Source of the DNA: Actinoallomurus sp963799975
GTDB lineage: Bacteria > Actinomycetota > Actinomycetes > Streptosporangiales > Streptosporangiaceae
Length of the DNA: 64,000 bases
Assembly: GCA_963799975.1 (NCBI GenBank)
Contig: CAWCZF010000006.1
Location: forward strand, 3,100,001 to 3,164,000
Direction of reading: 5' to 3'
Position 1 is the first letter of the stretch; the number at the start of each line of letters is the position of its first letter. Positions 51,538-58,590 of this stretch are shown here, in pieces. The position numbers were made by a program, and so were the translations under genes. The notes under the pieces were generated by a model. That model was given only the letters and a program-made list of their open reading frames with translations, ran no database searches and was not told the origin of the DNA.

Positions 51538-52536
51538 TCAGTCCTGGATCCAGGACATCATCGGGCGCAGCTTGGCGCCGGTCTCCTCGATCGGGGAGTG
51601 CTGCTCCTCCTCGCGGCGCTTGAGGAAGTTCGTCCGGCCGCCGTCGAACTCCTCCACCAGCTCACGTGCGAAGGTGCCGTCCTTGATCTCGCCGAGGATC
51701 TTGCGCATCTCCTCGCGGGTCTGGTCCGTGATGATGCGCGGGCCGCGCGTGTAGTCGCCGAACTCGGCGGTGTCGGAGATCGACCAGCGCATCTTGGACA
51801 GGCCGCCCTCATACATCAGGTCCACGATCAGCTTCATCTCGTGCAGGCACTCGAAGTAGGCGGCCTCGGGCTGGTAGCCGGCCTCCACGAGCGTCTGGAA
51901 CCCGGCCTTGATCAGCTCGGACACGCCGCCGCACAGCACGGCCTGCTCGCCGAACAGGTCGGTCTCGGTCTCCTCGGTGAAGGTCGTCTTCAGCGCGCCC
52001 GGGCGGGTGCCGCCGATCGCCTTGGCGTACGACAGCGTGAGCGGCCAGGCGTCGCCGGTCGCGTCGCGCTCGACCGCGACGAGCACCGGCACGCCGCGGC
52101 CCTCGGTGTACTGGCGCCGTACGAGGTGGCCGGGGCCCTTCGGCGCGACCATGCAGACGTCGACGCCCTCGGGCGGCTGGATCAGGTCGTAGCGGATGTT
52201 GAGGCCATGCCCGAAGAACAGCGCGTCGCCCTCGACCAGCGAGGGCGCGATCGCCGAGGAGTACAGCTCACGCTGGAGGTGGTCGGGGATGAGCACCATC
52301 GTGACGTTGGCCTCTTCGCACGCCTCCTCGGGCGTGACCACGCGCAGGCCGTCGTTCTCGGCCTTCTCCCGGCTCTTGGAGTCCTTCGGCAGACCGACGC
52401 GGACGTCGACCCCGGAGTCCCGCAGCGACAACGCGTGCGCGTGCCCCTGGCTGCCGTATCCGAGCACCGCGACGTGGCGGTCCTGGATGACGCTCAGGTC
52501 GGCGTCTTTGTCGTAGAAGATCTCTGCCACTTGCAT
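51538..52536 (-). CDS. ilvC: Ketol-acid reductoisomerase
   Basis: Mg- and NADPH-dependent rearrangement and reduction of acetolactate in Val/Ile synthesis. 332 residues from ATG 52536 (AGAGAGG upstream), class I. The NADPH fold is HVAVLGYGSQGHAHALSLRD, followed by KDSKSREKAEND, PDHLQRELY, VAPKGPGHLVRRQY, and metal/substrate Glu and Asp in ECLHEMKLIVDLMYEGGL. It is the third gene of ilvB-ilvN-ilvC, 19 bp after ilvN. Confidence 0.97.
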   Translation of the reverse strand: MQVAEIFYDKDADLSVIQDRHVAVLGYGSQGHAHALSLRDSGVDVRVGLPKDSKSREKAENDGLRVVTPEEACEEANVTMVLIPDHLQRELYSSAIAPSLVEGDALFFGHGLNIRYDLIQPPEGVDVCMVAPKGPGHLVRRQYTEGRGVPVLVAVERDATGDAWPLTLSYAKAIGGTRPGALKTTFTEETETDLFGEQAVLCGGVSELIKAGFQTLVEAGYQPEAAYFECLHEMKLIVDLMYEGGLSKMRWSISDTAEFGDYTRGPRIITDQTREEMRKILGEIKDGTFARELVEEFDGGRTNFLKRREEEQHSPIEETGAKLRPMMSWIQD

Positions 52537-52555
52537 TACCTCTCTGGAGAACGAG

Positions 52556-53083
52556 TCACGCGCTGCGTTCGATGGCGCGCAGCGAGCGGTCAGTGATGGA
52601 GCGGGCACCCCGGCCGATGGCCACCATGCCCGACTGCACGAGTTCCTTGATGCCGAACGGCTCCAGCACCCTGATGAGCGCGTCGAGCTTGTCCTTACTA
52701 CCGGTCGCCTCGATCGTCACCGCATCCGGGGCCACGTCGACGACCCGCGCGCGGAACAGCTCGACCGTCTCCAGCACCTGCGAGCGGGTCTCGTGGTCGG
52801 CCCGCACCTTGATGAGTACGAGCTCGCGCTGCACCGAGGCCGTGGCGTCCAGCTCGACGATCTTGATGACGTTGATCAGCTTGTTGAGCTGCTTGGTCAC
52901 CTGTTCGAGCGGCCGTTCCTCGACGTTGACGACGATCGTCATGCGGGAGATCTCGGGATGCTCCGTCGTGCCGACCGCGAGCGAGTCGATGTTGAAGCCG
53001 CGCCGGGAGAACAGCGCGCCTACCCGCGCCAGGATGCCCGGCTTGTTCTCGACCAGCACCGAAAGCGTGTGCCTGCTGCTCAT
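52556..53083 (-). CDS. ilvN: Acetolactate synthase small (regulatory) subunit
   Basis: 175 residues. An N-terminal ACT domain that binds valine, TLSVLVENKPGILARVGALF then FNIDSLAVGTTEHPEISRMT, and a C-terminal ALS_ss_C domain (RELVLIKVRADHETRSQVLE, FGIKELVQSGMVAIGRG). It activates IlvB and makes it feedback-sensitive. It lies 21 bp after ilvB and is cotranscribed. Confidence 0.95.
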   Translation of the reverse strand: MSSRHTLSVLVENKPGILARVGALFSRRGFNIDSLAVGTTEHPEISRMTIVVNVEERPLEQVTKQLNKLINVIKIVELDATASVQRELVLIKVRADHETRSQVLETVELFRARVVDVAPDAVTIEATGSKDKLDALIRVLEPFGIKELVQSGMVAIGRGARSITDRSLRAIERSA

Positions 53084-53104
53084 CTGCTCTGCTCTCCCTC
53101 ACGC

Positions 53105-54847
53105 TCAGTCAAGGCTGCCCCAGTCCGGAGCCATGTCGCGGGCGATCTTGATCTCGTCGTTGCCGGTGCCGGCGGCGACCATCGGCCAGACCATCGCGTC
53201 GTGGTGGACGATGAAGTCGATCACGACCGGCACGTCGTTGATCTCCATCGCCTTGTTGATGGTGGCGTCCACGTCGGCCGCGCTGTCGCAGCGCAGCCCG
53301 GCACAGCCGTACGCCTCCGCGAGCTTGACGAAGTCCGGGATCCGCCGTGACTGAAGATCGGTGTTGGAGTACCGCTGGTTGTAGAACAGCGTCTGCCACT
53401 GCCGGACCATGCCGAGGTTACCGTTGTTGATCACGGCGACCTTGATCGGGATGCCCTCGATGGCGCAGGTGGCGAGCTCCTGGTTCGTCATCTGGAAGCA
53501 GCCGTCGCCGTCGATCGCCCACACGGTGGTGTCGGGCCGGCCCTGCTTGGCGCCCATCGCGGCCGGAACCGCGTACCCCATCGTGCCCAGGCCGCCGGAG
53601 TTGATGAACGCGCCCGGCCGCTCGTACCCGATGAACTGCGCGGTCCACATCTGGTGCTGGCCGACGCCCGCGACGTACAGGGCCTCCGGTCCGACGATCT
53701 TGCCGATGCGCTCGATGGCGTACTGCGGGGACAGCGAGCCGTCGTCGGGGGTCTCATAACCCAGCGGGTACGTCTCGCGCCACGCGCTGAGCTGACGCCA
53801 CCAGTCGTCGTGGTCGCTCTTGCGGCCCGCGTTGTGCTCGTTCTGCACCGCGACGATCAGATCGGCGATCACGTCGCGGCAGTCGCCGACGATCGGCACG
53901 TCCGCGTGGCGGTTCTTGGAGATCTCGGCCGGGTCGATGTCGGCGTGCACGATCTTCGCCTCGGAGGCGAAGGTGTCGAGCCGTCCGGTGACCCGGTCAT
54001 CGAACCGCGCGCCGAGCGCGACGACCAGGTCGGCGCGCTGCAACGCGCCGACCGCGCCGACGGTGCCGTGCATGCCGGGCATGCCCATGTGCAGCGGGTG
54101 GCTGTCGGGCAGCGCGCCCTTGGCCATCAGCGTCGTGACCACCGGCGTGCCGGTCAGCTCGGCGAGCGTGCGCAGCTCGGCGGCGGCCCTGGCCTTGATC
54201 ACGCCGCCGCCGACGTACAGGACCGGGCGCTTGGCCGCGGCGAGCAGCCGTGCCGCCTCGCGGATCTGCTTGGCGTGCGGGCGGATGGCCGGCCGGTAGC
54301 CGGGGAGCTGCATCGGCTGCGGCCAGACGAAGTCGACCTGGTTCTGCAACGCGTCCTTGGCGATGTCGACCAGCACCGGCCCCGGCCGCCCGGTGGAGGC
54401 GATGTGGAACGCCTCGGCGATCGTACGGCCGATGTCTGCCGGGTCGGTGACCAGGAAGTTGTGCTTCGTGATCGGCATCGTGATGCCCGAGATGTCGGCC
54501 TCTTGGAAGGCGTCCGTGCCGATCGCGGCGCTCGCCACCTGCCCGGTGATCGCGACGATCGGCACCGAGTCCATGTACGCGTCGGCGATCGGGGTGACGA
54601 GGTTCGTGGCGCCCGGGCCGCTCGTCGCCATGCACACGCCGACCTTCCCGGTGGCCTGCGCGTATCCCTGTGCGGCATGGCCGGCGCCCTGCTCGTGGCG
54701 CACAAGGATGTGGCGTACCTGCTGGGAGTCGAACAGCGGGTCGTAGGCCGGGAGGATCGCGCCACCCGGGATTCCGAACACAGTGTCGACTCCGACCCGC
54801 TCCAGTGCGCGAACCAGCGCCTGGGCTCCGGTCATCCGTTCGGTCAT
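53105..54847 (-). CDS. ilvB: Acetolactate synthase large subunit
   Basis: ThDP- and FAD-dependent condensation of pyruvate to acetolactate. 580 residues: VDTVFGIPGGAILPAYDPLF, catalytic Glu in ILVRHEQGAGHAAQGYA, central FAD-binding domain (VALGARFDDRVTGRLDTFA), and ThDP motif DGDGCFQMTNQELATCAIEG then NNGNLGMVRQWQTLFYNQRY. It is the first gene of the ilvBNC operon, preceded by a leader peptide and attenuator. Confidence 0.97.
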   Translation of the reverse strand: MTERMTGAQALVRALERVGVDTVFGIPGGAILPAYDPLFDSQQVRHILVRHEQGAGHAAQGYAQATGKVGVCMATSGPGATNLVTPIADAYMDSVPIVAITGQVASAAIGTDAFQEADISGITMPITKHNFLVTDPADIGRTIAEAFHIASTGRPGPVLVDIAKDALQNQVDFVWPQPMQLPGYRPAIRPHAKQIREAARLLAAAKRPVLYVGGGVIKARAAAELRTLAELTGTPVVTTLMAKGALPDSHPLHMGMPGMHGTVGAVGALQRADLVVALGARFDDRVTGRLDTFASEAKIVHADIDPAEISKNRHADVPIVGDCRDVIADLIVAVQNEHNAGRKSDHDDWWRQLSAWRETYPLGYETPDDGSLSPQYAIERIGKIVGPEALYVAGVGQHQMWTAQFIGYERPGAFINSGGLGTMGYAVPAAMGAKQGRPDTTVWAIDGDGCFQMTNQELATCAIEGIPIKVAVINNGNLGMVRQWQTLFYNQRYSNTDLQSRRIPDFVKLAEAYGCAGLRCDSAADVDATINKAMEINDVPVVIDFIVHHDAMVWPMVAAGTGNDEIKIARDMAPDWGSLD

Positions 54848-54921
54848 CGCTTAGTCCTTGTGCTCCTGGAGGGCTCTGGCTCGTGCTCACGCGGCGCGGG
54901 CCCAGGGGTCTCATGGCCAAC

Positions 54922-54955
54922 AAAAAACCCCTCGCGCCGGGAGGCGGTCGAGGGG
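54922..54955 (-). terminator. ilvB attenuator terminator
   Basis: On the minus strand CCCCTCG (54949-54955) pairs with CGAGGGG (54928-54934), followed directly by TTTTTT (54922-54927). It sits 75 bp before ilvB and 23 bp after the leader peptide stop. Confidence 0.88.
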
Positions 54956-54977
54956 AGCGCGCAAGCGATCTACCTGG

Positions 54978-55022
54978 TCAGCTTGCGCGCCGGCCAAGTA
55001 CGAGAATCAGGTTGCGTTTCAC
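54978..55022 (-). CDS. Leader peptide of the ilvBNC operon
   Basis: A 14-residue peptide, MKRNLILVLGRRAS, from GTG 55022 (an ATG at 55034 would add four residues). The run Leu-Ile-Leu-Val-Leu is the control region for ribosome stalling. It matches the pattern of actinomycete ilvB leader peptides (ILVLG-R). Together with the hairpin at 54922-54955 it forms an attenuator. Confidence 0.85.
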   Translation of the reverse strand: MKRNLILVLGRRAS

Positions 55023-55090
55023 GGTCCCAACCATGGCGAATTTGCCGCCCTACGTCAAATTACTGGACGACAAGTCTCACCATACGAGAT

Positions 55091-55121
55091 GGCCCGCCGT
55101 GGCCAGGGGTCACGGCGGGCC
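55091..55121 (-). terminator. Terminator after the amidase gene
   Basis: A perfect 11-bp stem, GGCCCGCCGTG (55091-55101) and CACGGCGGGCC (55111-55121), nine-base loop, 11 bp past the amidase stop. Confidence 0.78.
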
Positions 55122-55131
55122 GTACGCGCGG

Positions 55132-57018
55132 CTAGGACACGTGTTTCAGTGTCACATCGCTCGTCTTGACGAAGTAGACGCGATGGCCGAACTGGAGCTC
55201 GTAGTACTTCAGTTGCCCCTTGATGACGGCGTGCGTGGACACGTCGAAGGTGTTGGAGTAGTCATACTCCCCGCGGACCTCATCGGCCACGGTGTAGCTC
55301 TGGCCCGCCGCGAAGGTGTACTGCATGGGCACCAGGGACTGCACCGGGACGTTCGCCGGGTACGCCTCGGGCTCGGGGTAGGCGCGCCCGTAGACCGGCA
55401 CCGACGCGGCGCCCGCCTTGGGCGTGGCCACGAGGCCGCGCTCCCCCACGGCGGCCGGCCGGCTCGCGGGGTTGTAGAACCACGCCTCCTGCCCGAGGTA
55501 CCAGATCGCGGTCCAGTCGCCCTGGCGGTCCGCCACGGCGAACCTCTGCCCGGTCGCCGCGCGTGCGCTGTGGTCGTACACGCTCATCGTCGCGTCGCCG
55601 TTCGGCGGGTGCTTGCCGATGTCCTTCACGAGCGGCGCGTCGGCGGACGGTGCCGTACGCAGCAGGACCGATCCGCCGCCGTGCGGCGGGCAGAGGGCGG
55701 CGGGGTCGCTCGCGTCGCAGCCGGTGTACGGCACGAGGTTCGTGTCGTAGTCCGGCCGGATCATGACGATGCCCGACCTCGGCCCGGCGGTGGCGTGCAG
55801 CGGCCTTCGCAGGAGGGTGAAGTAGTGCGCCCAGTCCCAGTACGGCCCCGGGTCCTCGTGCATGCCCTGCACCCCGGCCGGCGTGATGCCGGGGACGTTG
55901 TCGTGGCCGAGGATGTGCGCCCGGTCGACCGGGATGTGATATTTCCCGGTCAGGTAGCGCACGAGTGCCGCGGAACTGCGGTACATCGCCTCGGTGTACC
56001 AGGCGCCGCCCTGCGCGAGGAAGCCCTCGTGCTCGATGCCGATCGACTTGGCGTTGATGTACCAGTTGCCCGCGTGCCAGCCGACGTCCTTGGCCTTGAG
56101 GTGCTGCGCGACGTGGCCGTCCGCCGAACGCACGGTGTAGTTCCAGGCGAGGTACGCCGGGTCCTTCACCAGGTTGATCGTGGTCGGGTAGTCGCCCTCG
56201 GTGTCGTGGATGACGATGTAGGAGATCCGCTGGCTCTTGGGCCGGTCGCCCAGGTCGTGGTTGCCGTAGCTCGTGGGATCGCTGGGGTCGAGCTGCTCGT
56301 ACGGGGCGGGGATCCACTCGCAGCCGAGGCCGGGCGGGCACTCGGTCTGCGGGTCGTCGGCCGCTCCTGGTGTGCGCAGGCCGGGGGTGGCGGCGAGCGT
56401 GACGTGCTGGCCGTCGTCGGTCGTGCGCGACTCGCCGGTGCGGAGCACGTCGAAGACCTGGCCGGCGAACCACGCGGTGCCGCCGTACCGTACGGCGGCG
56501 TCGTACCAGGCGGAGGGGTCCTGGCCGAGCGGCCTGCCGAGGTCGCGCTGGTAGCGGGCGAGCAGCGCGGCCCCGCCGCGGATGTTGGCGGCGGCGTCGG
56601 CGCGCAGCGACCCGGCGGAGGCGCCGGTCAGCCGCGCGGCCTGCTGGAGCGTCTGCCCCTCCGGCCGGCCTTTTGCGGTCACCGCCTTCGGGCGGAGCGC
56701 GGGCCGAGCGGTGTCGCCGCGTGGGTCCTCGCCGGAGGCGTACTCGTTCGACGGGGTGAGGGTGCCGTCAGTGAGGTGCATGGGACCGTAGCCGGCGCTG
56801 ACGCTCGGCCGTCCGGCGTTGGCGTCCCAGCGCGACTCCAGGTAGGAGACGGCGAGCAACAGCTTCTCGGGCACGTGGTAGGCGGTCGCCGCGCGGGCGA
56901 ACACCTGCTGGCGGGTGAGTGGAACCGGACTGGATTGCTGGGCGGCGTAAGCCTGTCCGGTCCCAAGACCGGCCAAGGCCACGGTCGCCGCGACGAGGGT
57001 ACGGCGTCGCACGCGCAT
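55132..57018 (-). CDS. Secreted N-acetylmuramoyl-L-alanine amidase (Amidase_2)
   Basis: 628 residues from ATG 57018 (CGGAGG upstream). Signal peptide RRRTLVAATVALAGLGTGQA ending AYA-A. A lysozyme/transglycosylase-like N-terminal region has EKLLLAVSYLESRWDANAGR. The Amidase_2 domain has zinc-ligand His in ISYIVIHDTEGDYP, KSIGIEHEGFLA, and AHILGHDNVPGITPAG with DPGPYWDW. The C-terminal 200 residues look like SH3-type wall-binding repeats. It cuts the peptide from peptidoglycan outside the cell; the length exceeds simple amidases because of the two extra regions. Confidence 0.9.
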   Translation of the reverse strand: MRVRRRTLVAATVALAGLGTGQAYAAQQSSPVPLTRQQVFARAATAYHVPEKLLLAVSYLESRWDANAGRPSVSAGYGPMHLTDGTLTPSNEYASGEDPRGDTARPALRPKAVTAKGRPEGQTLQQAARLTGASAGSLRADAAANIRGGAALLARYQRDLGRPLGQDPSAWYDAAVRYGGTAWFAGQVFDVLRTGESRTTDDGQHVTLAATPGLRTPGAADDPQTECPPGLGCEWIPAPYEQLDPSDPTSYGNHDLGDRPKSQRISYIVIHDTEGDYPTTINLVKDPAYLAWNYTVRSADGHVAQHLKAKDVGWHAGNWYINAKSIGIEHEGFLAQGGAWYTEAMYRSSAALVRYLTGKYHIPVDRAHILGHDNVPGITPAGVQGMHEDPGPYWDWAHYFTLLRRPLHATAGPRSGIVMIRPDYDTNLVPYTGCDASDPAALCPPHGGGSVLLRTAPSADAPLVKDIGKHPPNGDATMSVYDHSARAATGQRFAVADRQGDWTAIWYLGQEAWFYNPASRPAAVGERGLVATPKAGAASVPVYGRAYPEPEAYPANVPVQSLVPMQYTFAAGQSYTVADEVRGEYDYSNTFDVSTHAVIKGQLKYYELQFGHRVYFVKTSDVTLKHVS

Positions 57019-57155
57019 CGGCAGCCTCCGCACTGACAGTGAGGGTCGCGGTAAGAGTGCCGAAGACACCGTGCCGCGTCAATCCCTTTTGATCATGCGA
57101 TGAGGTACGGAGAATTCCTACCGGCATGCCCCTTGACGCGGGCCGAGGACGCCAG

Positions 57156-57183
57156 AACGCCCCGGCGATCGAGCCGGGGCGTT
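57156..57183 (-). terminator. Terminator after the XRE-DUF397 pair
   Basis: AACGCCCCGGC (57156-57166) and GCCGGGGCGTT (57173-57183) form a perfect 11-bp stem with loop GATCGA, 15 bp past the DUF397 stop and ahead of the amidase promoter region. Confidence 0.78.
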
Positions 57184-57197
57184 AGCGCTCACGCAGG

Positions 57198-57293
57198 TCA
57201 GCGCTGGGCCGTGGCGACCTCGACGCAGTTGCCGTCGCCACCCTGGGAGCGGCTGCTCTTGAGCCAGTCGGAGAGTTCTATCGGCTGGGACAC
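57198..57293 (-). CDS. Short DUF397 protein
   Basis: 31 residues from GTG 57293 (AAGAGGTAA upstream): SDWLKSSRSQGGDGNCVEVA is the hallmark DUF397 core. DUF397 proteins are usually about 60 residues; this one stops right after the core and lacks the usual VRDSKDP tail. It lies 21 bp after the XRE/DUF5753 gene, its typical partner in actinomycetes, where the pair affects development and antibiotic genes (as in BldB/WhiJ-type systems). Confidence 0.75.
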   Translation of the reverse strand: MSQPIELSDWLKSSRSQGGDGNCVEVATAQR

Positions 57294-57313
57294 GGGTTAC
57301 CTCTTCATCTTCA

Positions 57314-58159
57314 TCACAGGTGATCGGCCAACCGCCGGAGATATGCGATCGACTCGCTGGGCCCGAGCGCGGTCGCACTCAGGTGCTGGAAGACGCGCCG
57401 CCGCTCTTCGATCTCGGCGATGCCCTCCACGTAGGAGGAGCCCGGCCGCGACTCGCGGTAGACCAGGCTCGGATCGTCGTCGTAGTCCAAGATGGCGAAC
57501 GAGCCGCCCAGACCGGGATGAGGGTCGGCGCTCATCGGAAGGATCTGCACGTCGACGTGGTCCAAGCGCTCGGTGTCGATGAGTCGCTGGAGCTGCTCGG
57601 CCTTGGCCTCCGCTGAGCCGAAGGAGCGGACCACGGCGCTCTCATCGATGACCGCCCACAACTGCGACGGGTTGTCGTCGGCCAGGATCTTCTGCCGCTC
57701 CATCCGGAGTTCGACGAGTCGCTCGATCTCCTTCATGTCCCGCACCAGCCAGCCACGCTGCAGGGCGGCGGCGTAGGCCGGCGTCTGGAGCAGGCCGGGG
57801 ATGACGGCGAGTTCAAAGCTGCTGATCTTGCTGGCCGCAGACTCGAACTCGATGTAGTTGTCGGCCAGCGTGCCATACGCCGTCCACCAGCCACGTTGCC
57901 TTGCCTCGCGTGTGAGGGTGAACAGCGCCTCTCGAATGGCCTCGTCGCCGACCTCATACAGGTCCAGGAGTGCGCGGATGTCCCCGACTCGCGGTCGCAC
58001 GGCGAGGGCGCGCTCCAGCCGGTTCACCTTGCCCTCGGCCCACTCCAGCCGCCGATTCACCGAATCGGCGGTGAGGTCGGCCTCCTCACGCAGCTTCCGC
58101 AGCTCGCGAGCGAGACGGCGTCGGCGCACCGTCGGACTATGATGCCGCGCTACGTCCAC
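57314..58159 (-). CDS. XRE-family regulator with DUF5753 domain (WhiJ-like)
   Basis: 281 residues. The HTH near the N-terminus reads RELRKLREEADLTADSVNRR then LEWAEGKVNRLERA. The DUF5753 domain has SFELAVIPGLLQTPAYAAAL and RQKILADDNPSQLWAVIDES, VQILPMSADPHPGLGGSF. This family controls, with a DUF397 partner, differentiation-linked genes in Streptomyces. Here the partner follows directly. The start could also be a few codons downstream. Confidence 0.88.
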   Translation of the reverse strand: MDVARHHSPTVRRRRLARELRKLREEADLTADSVNRRLEWAEGKVNRLERALAVRPRVGDIRALLDLYEVGDEAIREALFTLTREARQRGWWTAYGTLADNYIEFESAASKISSFELAVIPGLLQTPAYAAALQRGWLVRDMKEIERLVELRMERQKILADDNPSQLWAVIDESAVVRSFGSAEAKAEQLQRLIDTERLDHVDVQILPMSADPHPGLGGSFAILDYDDDPSLVYRESRPGSSYVEGIAEIEERRRVFQHLSATALGPSESIAYLRRLADHL

Positions 58160-58242
58160 ATCCTCGCCCGTGATCCCTATCCGTACGGCCCGAGCGCAGG
58201 CAGGCCCACGCGCACGACGAATCAGGCCGTGGCCTGCTCATC

Positions 58243-58365
58243 GTGACCACGCTCGCGGCGGCCTTGTGGACCGAGTTGCGCCGCTTCGACAAGACCGTGC
58301 ATGTCATCCTGCTGCGCCCCGGCGTCGAGCTGACCCCGGCCGAGCTCGACCGGATCCGCCGATGA
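58243..58365 (+). CDS. Small hypothetical protein
   Basis: 40 residues from GTG 58243: ALWTELRRFDKTVHVILLRP and ELTPAELDRIRR. Its stop overlaps the next ATG (ATGA), which supports coding. The frame is open further upstream to about 58174 without a standard start, so the true start is unclear. The family is unknown. Confidence 0.45.
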   Translation: MTTLAAALWTELRRFDKTVHVILLRPGVELTPAELDRIRR

Positions 58366-58565
58366 GCGAGACGCCGCCGCACGGATGGACACGCCTTCGC
58401 GGCAAGCTGTGGAGGCACACGGACCACGAACTGTTCGTCGCCACCCGTGACATGGACCTGCTCCGATTCCTTGGCGCGGCGCTCGATCGGTTCGACCACA
58501 TGAGCCCAGCGGAGTTCGACCGGTTCGTGGCCGGAGTCGGCTCGCGGCGCGCCGCGTACGACTGA
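58362..58565 (+). CDS. Small hypothetical protein
   Basis: 67 residues from ATG 58362, translationally coupled to the previous frame. PPHGWTRLRGKLWRHTDHEL and FVATRDMDLLRFLGAALDRF resemble the N-terminal extension of the GntR regulator at 24402-25157 (PPGWTSLPM..LWKR..YVATRDVDQLWLI). A conserved small domain in actinomycetes seems likely; the function is unknown. It is divergent from the XRE/DUF397 pair. Confidence 0.6.
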   Translation: MSETPPHGWTRLRGKLWRHTDHELFVATRDMDLLRFLGAALDRFDHMSPAEFDRFVAGVGSRRAAYD

Positions 58566-58590
58566 CCAACGCGAACCCGTGTGGCCGGGG

